NCBI RefSeq assembly: GCF_030733205.1
Contig: NZ_JASHJL010000009.1
Location: forward strand, 1-64,000
Length of the DNA stretch: 64,000 bases
Direction of reading: 5' to 3'
Source: Mameliella sp. MMSF_3455
GTDB lineage: Bacteria > Pseudomonadota > Alphaproteobacteria > Rhodobacterales > Rhodobacteraceae
The position numbers and the translations under genes are program-made. Under the pieces are notes generated by a model. It saw only the letters and a list, made by a program, of their open reading frames with translations. It had not been told where the DNA came from and made no database searches. Shown here piece by piece: positions 6,287 through 13,902 of this stretch (its first letter is position 1; each line of letters starts with the position of its first letter).

Positions 6287-7160
6287 GATCATCACCACGA
6301 TCACCGAGCTGCCGGTGGACGAGATCGACATGGGCAACCGCCTGCGGCCGGTCAGCGTCGCCGGGGTCGAGGCACTTAAGACCTCGATCCGCGAGCTGGG
6401 CGTGATCAAGGACCCGATCCATGTTCGCAAACTGAAGAAGGGCGGCAAGATCGTCCTTTTGGCGGGCGGGCACCGCCTGACTGCCGCGCGTGAGCTGCGC
6501 GACGAAGGGGTCGACGGTTACGAGACGATCAAGGTCACCTGCTGGAGCTGCGCCGATGACTTCGCGCAGTTGATGGAGATCGACGATAACCTAGCGGGCG
6601 CTGAACTGTCGGCCTTGGATACCGCTGTCTTCCTCGCGCGCCGCAAAGAGGTCTATGAGCGAATGCATCCCGAGGCCAAAGCCCAGATCGGGGCGGGTCT
6701 CGTGGCCAAGCGCTGGGATACGGCGGACACGATGTCCGTCGTATCCTTTGCCGAGGCTGTGGCGCAGACGATGGGCGTATCTGACCGCCATGTACGCCGC
6801 CTCGTGCGTGCCGGGACGGTGCTGGACCCTCGCGATATTCATCTGCTGCGCAGCGCGCCGAAACCAGTTGCGCTGGCCGATTTGATGGAACTGTCGAAGA
6901 TCTCCGAAGTGACTGATCGCTACGACGTGGTCGATCTCATGTCCAAGGGCGAGGCCAAAAGTGCCGCCGACGCCTTGCGCCGAGTGAAGGCCGCGCGCGG
7001 TGAAGGCCCTGCGCCGAAGGATGCCACCGACGCAGCTCACACCCGGATGGTCGATGCCTGGAAGCGCGCCAACAAAGAGGCGCGTCGTCGGTTCCTGGAG
7101 GAGCACGGCACCGAGGTTTGGTCGCTCCTGGACGAAATGGACAAGGGGCTATCCGAATGA
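6279..7160 (+). CDS. ParB/Srx-fold protein
   Basis: The 293-residue protein carries an N-terminal ParB-like domain (about residues 8-95) with the conserved box GGHRLTAARELR, and a helical middle part with a helix-turn-helix (AQTMGVSDRHVRRLVRAG). ParB-like domains bind CTP or DNA, and some relatives are nucleases. ParB-like genes just before the transposase are a recurring feature of Mu-like phages of Rhodobacteraceae. It may help position transposition complexes or the replicating genome, but this is inference. It overlaps the transposase gene by ATGA. Confidence 0.85.
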   Translation: MGKIITTITELPVDEIDMGNRLRPVSVAGVEALKTSIRELGVIKDPIHVRKLKKGGKIVLLAGGHRLTAARELRDEGVDGYETIKVTCWSCADDFAQLMEIDDNLAGAELSALDTAVFLARRKEVYERMHPEAKAQIGAGLVAKRWDTADTMSVVSFAEAVAQTMGVSDRHVRRLVRAGTVLDPRDIHLLRSAPKPVALADLMELSKISEVTDRYDVVDLMSKGEAKSAADALRRVKAARGEGPAPKDATDAAHTRMVDAWKRANKEARRRFLEEHGTEVWSLLDEMDKGLSE

Positions 7161-9274
7161 CAGACGCCCCCTCCCAGACCTGGTGGACGGCCACCGAAAT
7201 TGCCGAGGCCCGGCTGCCCGACATGCCCGCAACCAAGCAGGGCGTCAACGAGCTGTCGCGCCGAAATGCTTGGGCCAGCCAGCCCGGCAAGGTGCGCCGC
7301 CGCAAAGGTCGGGGCGGGGGCCTCGAATACCATGTCAGCCTGTTCCCGACGCGGGCCAAGGTCGCGCTGAGCAAAATGCATGGAATGCATAATGCGGCCC
7401 CGGAGGCCCCCAAGCGGCCCCGTGACCAGGCCTGGGCGGAATTCGACAAGCTGAAGGCCAAAGCCAAGGAAACCGCCGAGATGCGCCTGGCGGCGCTGCG
7501 CGAGATCGATGCACTGGAGAGCGCAGGCCTGACCCGCACCGAGGCGGTGCGCGCCGTGGCCCGGCAGACCAAGCGTTCCGAGAAGACCCTCTGGAACTGG
7601 CTGGCCCTGGTCGAGGGCATCGCGCCCGAAGACTGGCTGCCTTACCTAGTGCCCGCGTCAGGTAGGGGACGCAAGACGCAGACGCCGCTGGATGACGCGT
7701 TCCTCGACCTGGTGAAGACCTACTTCCTGACCAAGTCGCAGCCGCCTTTGACAGCGGCCTATGACTGGGCCGAGGAGGTTGCGCAGAAGGAAGGCATCCC
7801 GGTTGCACCGCTCTGGAAGGTGCGTCGCACCATTGCCGAGACCGTGCCCGAACATGTGCAGGTCTACCTGCGCAAAGGTGCCCATGCGCTGAGCCGGTAT
7901 TTCCCGCACCAGACCCGCGACAAGACTTACATGCATGCGATGGAGGCGGTGCAGACCGACTATCACAAGTTCGACGTCTTCATCCAATTTCCGGACCGCG
8001 AGAAGCCAGGCCGGATCCAGATGATCGCGATCTCCGACATCTACAGCGGCAAGTTCCTGGCCTACCGCCTCTCGGAAACGGCGAACGGGCACACTGTGCA
8101 GCTGGCCTTCGGTGACCTGGTGCGCCGCTACGGCATCCCGCAGCACTGCCTGATGGATAACGGGCATGAGTTCGTCAACAAGGTGATGACCGGCCAGACC
8201 GAGCATCGGAAGCGCTTCAAGCTGGTGCAGGGTGAGGTGCTGGGCCTCTTCCCACTCTTGGGGATCGAGCTGCATTTCGCGACGCCGGGCTGGGGCCAGG
8301 CCAAGCCCATCGAGCGCGCCTTCCGGGATCTGTGCGACCGGGTGGCCAAGAACCCGGCCTTCGTGGGCGCCTACACCGGGCGCAACACGGTCGAGAAGCC
8401 GGAAAACCACGGCGCACGAGCCATCCCGCTGGAGGATTTCCGCGCGGTCCTGGAACGCGAGATCGCGGCGCACAACGCCCGGCGGGGACGGCGGTCGGAA
8501 GTGGCCAATCATCGGTCCTTCGACGAGGTGTTCAACGAGAGTTACGCGGCCTCGCCGATCACCAAGGCAACGGAGGAACAGCAGCGCCTCTGGCTGATGC
8601 GGGCCGAAGGTGTCCGGGCGGATCGCAAGAATGGCGAGGTCTCTATTTACGGCTCGCGTTACTGGGCCGAGTGGATGTGGCAGATCGCAGGCAAGGACGT
8701 CACCGTTCGGTTCGACCCGGACGATCTGCATGCCGGTCTGCTGGTCTACCAGATGGATGGCACCTTCCTGGGTGAGGCGCCGGTCAAACGTGCCGGAGGG
8801 TTCCTCTCGGTGGCGGATGCCAAGGAACACAACCGCGATAAGAAGGCGTTCAAGCGCCTGACGCGGGAACAAGCCCGGATCGAGAAGAAGATGACCGATG
8901 CGGCCGCGTCCAAGCGACTTGCGGCAGCGCGAGAGGATGCGCTGGGCGACGGGTTGCCGGATGCGGGCGTGATCCGACTGCCCAAGATCCATCCAGCCGC
9001 GCCCAAGGGCGGACGGCGCAGAGCCGAGGTTCCCGAGGAGGAAGAGCGCCTGACGGCCCGGATAACGAAGTTGGAACAGCGCCGCGCCTCCCCGAAACCG
9101 GATGAGCGCGATCCGGACGAGGATTTCGCTCGGGCGCTGGAACTGGAGCAGATGCAGGTCGACGGTCAGCCCATGACGCCCGAGCAGGCAGACTGGCTCG
9201 CCCTGTACCAGACCACGTCGGAATACCGCTCCCGTGTTCGGATGCACCGGGCGCTGGGCAAGAACAACGAATGA
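7157..9274 (+). CDS. MuA-type DDE transposase
   Basis: The 705-residue protein catalyses phage integration and replicative transposition. It has an N-terminal Mu-type DNA-binding domain (residues 5-65, including KQGVNELSRRNAW), a helical end-binding region with a second helix-turn-helix (SEKTLWNWLALVEG) and the RNase H-like core. The catalytic triad is visible as D268 (QTDYH), D334 (MDNGHEF) and E386 (KPIERAF), close to D269, D336 and E392 of Mu. The C-terminal part is charged and probably contacts MuB. The ATG at 7157 overlaps the previous stop and is preferred to an upstream in-frame start at 7118. Its binding sites should be the terminal repeats at 2507 and 41627. Confidence 0.97.
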   Translation: MTDAPSQTWWTATEIAEARLPDMPATKQGVNELSRRNAWASQPGKVRRRKGRGGGLEYHVSLFPTRAKVALSKMHGMHNAAPEAPKRPRDQAWAEFDKLKAKAKETAEMRLAALREIDALESAGLTRTEAVRAVARQTKRSEKTLWNWLALVEGIAPEDWLPYLVPASGRGRKTQTPLDDAFLDLVKTYFLTKSQPPLTAAYDWAEEVAQKEGIPVAPLWKVRRTIAETVPEHVQVYLRKGAHALSRYFPHQTRDKTYMHAMEAVQTDYHKFDVFIQFPDREKPGRIQMIAISDIYSGKFLAYRLSETANGHTVQLAFGDLVRRYGIPQHCLMDNGHEFVNKVMTGQTEHRKRFKLVQGEVLGLFPLLGIELHFATPGWGQAKPIERAFRDLCDRVAKNPAFVGAYTGRNTVEKPENHGARAIPLEDFRAVLEREIAAHNARRGRRSEVANHRSFDEVFNESYAASPITKATEEQQRLWLMRAEGVRADRKNGEVSIYGSRYWAEWMWQIAGKDVTVRFDPDDLHAGLLVYQMDGTFLGEAPVKRAGGFLSVADAKEHNRDKKAFKRLTREQARIEKKMTDAAASKRLAAAREDALGDGLPDAGVIRLPKIHPAAPKGGRRRAEVPEEEERLTARITKLEQRRASPKPDERDPDEDFARALELEQMQVDGQPMTPEQADWLALYQTTSEYRSRVRMHRALGKNNE

Positions 9275-10038
9275 AAAAGGAGCAGAACATGCAAGGCGAT
9301 CTGGCCCCCCTCCGCAACGTCGCCGCGTTGCTTGAAATGGTCGACCAGTTGCAGCACCGCAGCGTCACCCTTCCGGGGATCGGTGTTTTCTTCGGGCGGC
9401 ATGGCGCGGGGAAGACTTCGGCAACGACCCTGGCCGCGAACGAGTACAACGCGCATATCGTGCAGGCCAAGAGCACCTGGACGCGCCAGCACATGGCCGA
9501 CGTGCTGCTGGAAGAGCTGGAGATGAAGGGGGTGCGCGGCACGCTGCCCCGCAAGGCCGACGCGATCAGCCGCGCCCTGGCGCTCTCAGACCGCCCGCTG
9601 ATCATCGACGACGCCCAGTACCTGATGAAGTCCGGCATGATGGACGTGGCCCGCGACATCTACGAGGGCTGTTTCACGCCGCTGATCTTCGTGGGCGAGC
9701 CTGACTTCGAGGCGAACCTGACCAAGTGGCCGAACATTTATGACCGGGTCCTGGTCAGCACCGAAACACTGCCATGCAACGCCGCTGATGCGGGTCACCT
9801 GGCGCGCATCTATTGCGCCGGGATCGAGGTTTCACCTGACGCGATTGATGAATTGCTGCGCCTGACCGATGGCAGCGCGCGCAAGCTGAGCGTCAACTTA
9901 GAGAGGATCCGCGAGGCGGCGCGACGGCGGGGGCAACGTCAGGTCGACACTGACTTCCTGTCGCTGGTGAAGCTCCACGGGATCGGTGGGGCAATCAGCG
10001 CGCAGACCAGCACTCAGCGCAAGCGGGGGGCGGCATGA
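9271..10038 (+). CDS. MuB-like AAA+ ATPase, transposition target selector
   Basis: The 255-residue protein has a Walker A motif (GRHGAGKTS, about residues 42-50) and a Walker B motif (LIIDDAQYL). It corresponds to Mu B, which coats target DNA in its ATP form, stimulates the transposase and protects the phage genome from self-insertion. The short form resembles the TniB/MuB type used by many Mu-like phages. The first ATG overlaps the transposase stop, but an ATG at 9289 is preceded at good distance by AAAGGAG and may be the true start, shortening the protein by six residues. Confidence 0.93.
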   Translation: MKKEQNMQGDLAPLRNVAALLEMVDQLQHRSVTLPGIGVFFGRHGAGKTSATTLAANEYNAHIVQAKSTWTRQHMADVLLEELEMKGVRGTLPRKADAISRALALSDRPLIIDDAQYLMKSGMMDVARDIYEGCFTPLIFVGEPDFEANLTKWPNIYDRVLVSTETLPCNAADAGHLARIYCAGIEVSPDAIDELLRLTDGSARKLSVNLERIREAARRRGQRQVDTDFLSLVKLHGIGGAISAQTSTQRKRGAA

Positions 10039-10577
10039 GCGACGACTTCCGCAGCCCGATGGAGCGTGACGCCTGGCGTAAGGTCGAAGGACTGGCCGAG
10101 TTCCATTGGAAGGACCTCGAAGAGATGAACATGTGCGCCGAGACCGCGCAGAAGTTCATGCGTCGCTGGGCGCGCCTTGGGTGGATCCGGGTGTCCCGCA
10201 AGGACGGCCATCGCAAGATCTACGTCAACGCGGCGCGGGCGATCCCCGTCGTGCCGTCGGTCAAGGCCGACCCGACGCCCGAGGGAAACATGTGGCGCGC
10301 CATGCGCCGCATGCCGAACTTCACCCCGACCGACCTGGCGGCGCACGCCAACGCGGGCGGGGTCGAGGTCACCGTCGAGAAGGCCCGGTCCTATTGCCGG
10401 TCCTTGCTGGCGGCGGGCTATCTGAAGGTGCGTGAGACCGCGATCCCTGGCAGGCGTCAGCCGCGCTACCAGCTGATCCGCAACACCGGCCCGCAGGCCC
10501 CCGTGGTTCGCCGGGTCAAGGGCTTGATGGACCCGAACGAGGATGCCTTCCAGCCGTTGACCGGAGGGACATCATGA
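10035..10577 (+). CDS. Protein with two winged-helix domains, unknown role
   Basis: The 180-residue protein appears to hold two tandem winged-helix folds: residues 10-70 (AWRKVEGLAEFHWKDLEEMN to a basic wing RKDGHRKIYVN) and residues 85-150 (NMWRAMRRMPNFTPTDLAAH to GRRQPRYQLI). The pattern points to DNA binding in early control or replication. It is tightly coupled to MuB and the next gene through ATGA overlaps. No specific family name can be given. Confidence 0.65.
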   Translation: MSDDFRSPMERDAWRKVEGLAEFHWKDLEEMNMCAETAQKFMRRWARLGWIRVSRKDGHRKIYVNAARAIPVVPSVKADPTPEGNMWRAMRRMPNFTPTDLAAHANAGGVEVTVEKARSYCRSLLAAGYLKVRETAIPGRRQPRYQLIRNTGPQAPVVRRVKGLMDPNEDAFQPLTGGTS

Positions 10578-10942
10578 GCGCCTTGGAGAAAGCCCGCACC
10601 GGCTGGGGCGCGGAGATGCCCGCCTGGATTCGCGAGTTGGCCGAGGAATGCGACCGTACCAGCCAGAACAAGGCGGCGCTCCGGATCGGGCGCAGCGCCT
10701 CCCTGGTCTCGACCGTCCTGGCCCGGACCTACAGTGGCGACATGGCGGCGGTCGAGGAGCGGGTCCGCGGCGCCCTGATGGGCGAGACGCTGATCTGCCC
10801 GGTCCTTGGCGAGATCGACAAGAAGGTCTGTCGCGACTGGCGCGGGCGCTCGACCTCCTTCTCGTCCCGCAACACGCGCGCGGTGCAGATGTTCCGCGCC
10901 TGCAATCGCTGCCCCATGAACAAGGAGACCAGGAATGCCTGA
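10574..10942 (+). CDS. Small helix-turn-helix protein with C-terminal cysteines
   Basis: The 122-residue protein has a helix-turn-helix-like region (NKAALRIGRSASLVSTVLAR, about residues 34-53). A C-terminal part contains four cysteines (LICP, KKVCRDW and CNRCP) that could bind metal. Proteins with this arrangement are found after the MuB gene in related prophages, but I know of no assigned function. It overlaps the gene before it by ATGA and the gene after it by 8 bp. Confidence 0.6.
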   Translation: MSALEKARTGWGAEMPAWIRELAEECDRTSQNKAALRIGRSASLVSTVLARTYSGDMAAVEERVRGALMGETLICPVLGEIDKKVCRDWRGRSTSFSSRNTRAVQMFRACNRCPMNKETRNA

Positions 10943-11165
10943 TACCCCCATGACCGAGGCCGAGATGCTGGCCAAGGCTGGCTCTGCCATCGCCAAGATC
11001 GACCGCAGTGGTCAGCGCGGCGCTTCGATGGTGACGATGGAAGAGACCATTGCGATGGCCGCGCTGATCGAATGCCTGGGCGCAGGCCCGATCTGCCAAC
11101 GGGTATTTCACGATGCGCAGGTTAAGACCGCCGACGCCGCCCGGGCGGCGGGAGTGGCGCTGTGA
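10935..11165 (+). CDS. Small early-operon protein, unknown
   Basis: The 76-residue, largely helical protein has one notable stretch, MEETIAMAALIECLGAGPICQRVFHDA. It has no membrane segment. It overlaps both neighbours and keeps the codon usage of the operon, which supports a real gene. The family is not recognised. Confidence 0.55.
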   Translation: MPDTPMTEAEMLAKAGSAIAKIDRSGQRGASMVTMEETIAMAALIECLGAGPICQRVFHDAQVKTADAARAAGVAL

Positions 11166-11383
11166 GCCGATTTCCGTCTCTCGAACCGCACGCAACCCAC
11201 TGCAGCAACCCGAACCGCCACGATTACTGGACCTGTCCCGGTTGCTACACCGATCTCGGCAACGTCGGGGTGGGCGATCAAGTCTGCCCGACATGCGACC
11301 GCCCGATCCGCTGCACCGTCGAAATGGAGCCAGCGTGCCATTGCTCGCTGATCGAAGCACAAGAAGAGGAAACAGACCTATGA
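11162..11383 (+). CDS. Small zinc-finger-like protein
   Basis: The 73-residue protein contains CPGC and CPTC knuckles (about residues 25-45), plus other Cys and His residues, typical of a rubredoxin-like zinc ribbon. It overlaps the next gene by ATGA. The role is unknown; binding to nucleic acid or to a host polymerase component would fit but is not shown. Confidence 0.6.
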   Translation: MSRFPSLEPHATHCSNPNRHDYWTCPGCYTDLGNVGVGDQVCPTCDRPIRCTVEMEPACHCSLIEAQEEETDL

Positions 11384-12018
11384 CCGAGCAGAACATCCCG
11401 GGTGTCATCGACATCGATGGCACCCCGCACATGAAGGACGCCAAGGGGCGGCTGCAGCCGCTCTCGACCGTCAAGGCACAGGACCAGCTGCAGGACGAGG
11501 TGGTTCGCAAGGTGATCGGCTACGCCAAGGAACTGAGCTGCCAGGTCAGCCGGTTCAAGAACCATACCTTCGAGGATCTCTCGGGCTTCGAGGCGCTGCT
11601 GGCGCAGGAGTACGGTGAGACCAAGGGCGGTGCGAAAGGCAACAAGACCTTCATGAGTTTCGACGGCACGATGAAGGTGCAGGTCCAAGTGGCCGACCAG
11701 ATCGATTTCGGCCCCGAGCTTCAGATCGCCAAGGATCTGATCGACGAGTGCTTGAACGAATGGGCGGCGGATGCCGGCGACGAGTTGCGCGCGGTCGTGA
11801 CCCGGGCCTTCAATACCGACAAGGCGGGCCAGATCAACCGCGCCGAGATCTTTATGCTACTGCGCCTGGAGATCGCGGACGAGCGCTGGAAACGGGCGAT
11901 GGAGGCGATCCGGGATGCCGTGCGCGTCGTCGGCTCCAAGACCTACGTCCGCTGCTACCAGCGCGACCACGGCGAGGCGCCCTGGGAAGCCATCACCATC
12001 GACCTGGCCAAGGCGTGA
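11380..12018 (+). CDS. DUF3164 family phage protein
   Basis: The 212-residue protein matches the DUF3164 family of Mu-like phages. It opens with the characteristic IDGTPHMKDAKGRLQPLSTV, has a central LLAQEYGETKGGAKGNKTF segment, and ends with YVRCYQRDHGEAPWEAITID. In Mu and relatives this gene lies in the semi-essential early region and its biochemical role is not established. The start at 11380 overlaps the previous stop (ATGA). The GapR-like gene follows after a short spacer. Confidence 0.85.
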   Translation: MTEQNIPGVIDIDGTPHMKDAKGRLQPLSTVKAQDQLQDEVVRKVIGYAKELSCQVSRFKNHTFEDLSGFEALLAQEYGETKGGAKGNKTFMSFDGTMKVQVQVADQIDFGPELQIAKDLIDECLNEWAADAGDELRAVVTRAFNTDKAGQINRAEIFMLLRLEIADERWKRAMEAIRDAVRVVGSKTYVRCYQRDHGEAPWEAITIDLAKA

Positions 12019-12029
12019 GGGAGGATGTG

Positions 12030-12284
12030 ATGCAGGACCAGACCGACAGCTACGGCATTGCCGCAGGAGAGCTCAAACAGTTCATCGAACGCTATGAGCG
12101 CCTCGAAGAAGAAAAGCGCGAGATCGGCGAGCAGCAGAAGGAGTTGATGGCCGAGGCCAAGGGGCGCGGCTACGACACCAAGGTCATGCGCAAGGTGATC
12201 GCCCTGCGCAAGCGCGAGGCCGACGACATCGCCGAGGAAGAGGCGGTGCTGGAGATGTACAAAGCTGCGCTGAGGATGGGGTGA
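12030..12284 (+). CDS. GapR-like nucleoid-associated protein (DUF2312)
   Basis: The 84-residue protein matches the GapR/DUF2312 family almost end to end. An N-terminal coiled coil ELKQFIERYERLEEEKREI is followed by the conserved AEAKGRGYDTKVMRKVIALR and a C-terminal helix pair ending EEEAVLEMYKAAL. Caulobacter GapR is about 90 residues, forms a clamp on overtwisted DNA ahead of polymerases and stimulates gyrase. A phage copy in a transposable phage suggests a role in supercoiling control during transposition or transcription, which is inference. The start follows a GGGAGG ribosome-binding site, and the stop overlaps the next start. Confidence 0.85.
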   Translation: MQDQTDSYGIAAGELKQFIERYERLEEEKREIGEQQKELMAEAKGRGYDTKVMRKVIALRKREADDIAEEEAVLEMYKAALRMG

Positions 12285-12508
12285 TGGCCTGCCCCCGTAG
12301 TGAGAAAGACGCGCGTGCCCGGTCGCTTCGCAAGCTGAAGGCACTGGAGAAGCGGGCCAGGAGCACGCTCTACGAGATCGCCGGATTCTTCGAGGAAGGG
12401 CCGGTCAGTGCCGATATCGACCGCTTGCTGGACGATATCGACCGAGGGTTCACGGCACTCAAAGCGTCGATGGACGATGAGGTCGATCGAGCGAAGGAAC
12501 GGGGATGA
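12284..12508 (+). CDS. Small helical protein, unknown
   Basis: The 74-residue charged protein has two helices (KLKALEKRARSTLYEIAGFF and ADIDRLLDDIDRGFTALKAS) and may form a coiled coil. The ATG at 12284 overlaps the stop of the GapR-like gene; a GTG three bases earlier is also possible. The family is unknown. Confidence 0.55.
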   Translation: MACPRSEKDARARSLRKLKALEKRARSTLYEIAGFFEEGPVSADIDRLLDDIDRGFTALKASMDDEVDRAKERG

Positions 12509-12528
12509 TGCGCCGGACCTTTGTCAGG

Positions 12529-12705
12529 TCACATGTTCCAGTAGAAGGTCTCTTCGGGTCCGCCGGGCCAGAGCTTTCCCGGTTGGGCAATCGCGATGGT
12601 GGCCCCGCTCATTGCCAGGGCCTCGTCCTCGGTTTCAGCCCGCGCGTAGCCTTGGCGCCTGTCGGGCAGGTCGCGATCTACCTGGATCATGATCTTGAAC
12701 ACCAT
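12529..12705 (-). CDS. Small minus-strand gene inside the rightward operon
   Basis: This gap between two rightward genes is best explained by a leftward gene. The 58-residue product starts MVFKIMIQVDRDLPDRRQGY, continues with a TEDEALAMSGATI segment and ends ETFYWNM. It has a normal protein-like composition and a good ribosome-binding site (AGAAGG, 7 bases before the ATG). The frame on the other strand looks random. It would be expressed from a different promoter than the surrounding operon. Function is unknown. Confidence 0.5.
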   Translation of the reverse strand: MVFKIMIQVDRDLPDRRQGYARAETEDEALAMSGATIAIAQPGKLWPGGPEETFYWNM

Positions 12706-12747
12706 CCGATGACCTTCTGCCAACCGAGTTTACACGGGGTTAATTTC

Positions 12748-13194
12748 ATGACCGCCAATATGATCCGCACCATCCACGTCGGTTGCCGTCAGCTCGGGAT
12801 CGACGCAGAGACCCGGCACGATCTGCAGTTGCGCCTGGTGGGAAAGGCCAGCCTTTCGGAGATGTCCGATGATGAGCGGAAGCGCATCCTGAACGAGCTG
12901 AAGGCTCGGGGGTTCCGGCCATCTTCGGGCAAGCGCCCCAAGGCGCCGCGCGCGGATCTGCGGCTGGTTCATGTGCTCTGGGCGAAACTGGGCCACGCGG
13001 GCGAGCTGATGGACCCGACCCGCAAGGGGCTGAACAAGTTCATCCAGAAGCGGTTCGGCGAAGCCTGGGGCTTTGTCCCGGCCGACATCGACGGCCTGCT
13101 CGATCACGACAAGATCGACGCGGTGCTGCAGGCGCTGATTCAGTGGGGCAAACGCGCGAAGATCGACTTCGACTGGTCGAGGATCGGAAAATGA
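12748..13194 (+). CDS. gemA: GemA-like regulatory protein (Mu gp16, DUF1018)
   Basis: The 148-residue protein fits the GemA/gp16 family of Mu-like phages: an N-terminal helical domain beginning MIRTIHVGCRQLGIDAETRH with the SLSEMSDDERKRILNELK motif, and a C-terminal part beginning RLVHVLWAKLGHAGEL. In Mu, GemA affects host gene expression and DNA topology, notably gyrase-related functions. Its nearness to a GapR-like gene is therefore of interest. The ATG at 12748 is chosen because the upstream extension of this frame has no protein-like character. The preceding 40 bp, between divergent genes, must hold any separate promoter. Confidence 0.85.
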   Translation: MTANMIRTIHVGCRQLGIDAETRHDLQLRLVGKASLSEMSDDERKRILNELKARGFRPSSGKRPKAPRADLRLVHVLWAKLGHAGELMDPTRKGLNKFIQKRFGEAWGFVPADIDGLLDHDKIDAVLQALIQWGKRAKIDFDWSRIGK

Positions 13195-13454
13195 AAAAGC
13201 CGCGCCACAGGGTCACCGACCATGCCGTCTTGCGCTACCTGGAGCGGGTGCAGGGCATCGACATCGAGGCCCTTCGGCGCGAGCTGGGCGCGCGGATCGA
13301 CGCGGCTTGTGAGGGCTTTGAAGGCATGTGCGCCGTCAATATCGAAGGCATCTCGTTCCGCCTGAGCCAGAACGGCAATGTCACCACTTGCTTCGAGCGG
13401 AACCGTCCCGACAAGGGCCACAGCGGCCCACCCCGGAGGCGCGACATCGAATGA
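13191..13454 (+). CDS. Small conserved-looking phage protein, unknown
   Basis: The 87-residue protein begins MKKPRHRVTDHAVLRYLERV, which resembles small proteins that carry a toxin-like or RNase-like fold (DHAVLRYLERV is a common opening of phage proteins near GemA). It ends in a basic tail. The start overlaps the gemA stop (ATGA). No catalytic residues can be assigned with confidence. Confidence 0.6.
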   Translation: MKKPRHRVTDHAVLRYLERVQGIDIEALRRELGARIDAACEGFEGMCAVNIEGISFRLSQNGNVTTCFERNRPDKGHSGPPRRRDIE

Positions 13455-13834
13455 CCGCGCCGGTGGCATATCCGCGCCACCCGGCGCACCTGGATCCCTA
13501 TATCGAGGTCCTGGGGCCGCGCATGGCGGTCAGCTTCCTGGTCATGTTCGGTGGCTCGCCTCTCTATTTCCCTGACGATCCCCGTGGCCGCAGTGCGGCC
13601 GAGCAGCTGATCGGCGCCGACAAGCTGCGGGAGTTGAGCGGCCGCATGCCCTCGAACAGGGTCACGATCCCAATGCCGAAGAACTGGCTGATCCGGGCAT
13701 TGCATGCCGAGGGTCTGACGATGTCCCAGATCTGTCGCGCGCTGAAGACCAGCTACACCAACGTCAAGCGCACCCTCAGCGAAGCCGGTGCGCTACAGCC
13801 TCCGAGTGATCCGGACCAGCTGTCGCTGTTCTGA
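13451..13834 (+). CDS. Mor-like transcription activator of middle/late genes
   Basis: The 127-residue protein occupies the Mor position and has the matching layout. An N-terminal dimerisation region contains VLGPRMAVSFLVMFGGSPLYFP, and a C-terminal helix-turn-helix reads IRALHAEGLTMSQICRALKT followed by SYTNVKRTL. Mor and C of Mu activate the middle and late promoters. The first late-type element lies only 6 bp after this gene, directly before the lysis genes, so this protein is the leading candidate to act there. No separate C gene is seen, so it may serve both roles. Confidence 0.75.
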   Translation: MTAPVAYPRHPAHLDPYIEVLGPRMAVSFLVMFGGSPLYFPDDPRGRSAAEQLIGADKLRELSGRMPSNRVTIPMPKNWLIRALHAEGLTMSQICRALKTSYTNVKRTLSEAGALQPPSDPDQLSLF

Positions 13835-13839
13835 CGACA

Positions 13840-13879
13840 ACCTTGCCAACGTAAACACCCGTTTCAAGCCGGCATTCTG
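13840..13879 (+). promoter_or_regulatory. Late promoter-like element A (before endolysin)
   Basis: This 40-bp element begins ACCTTGCCAACGTAA (13840-13854), identical to 23801-23815. After a 10-bp variable part it ends with TTNAAGCNGGCATTNTG, also shared with the second copy at the same spacing. It lies between the activator gene and the endolysin, where Mu has the C-dependent promoter Plys. The activator binding half and a weak -10 (CATTCT) are my reading, not proven. Confidence 0.65.
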
Positions 13880-13902
13880 ACCCCGTTCAACGGGGGTATC
13901 AG

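Noticed and set aside
12505-12747. Rightward frame upstream of gemA joined to it
   Set aside because: The first 81 codons look random, and the opposite strand holds a more credible small gene; gemA family proteins start at the ATG at 12748.
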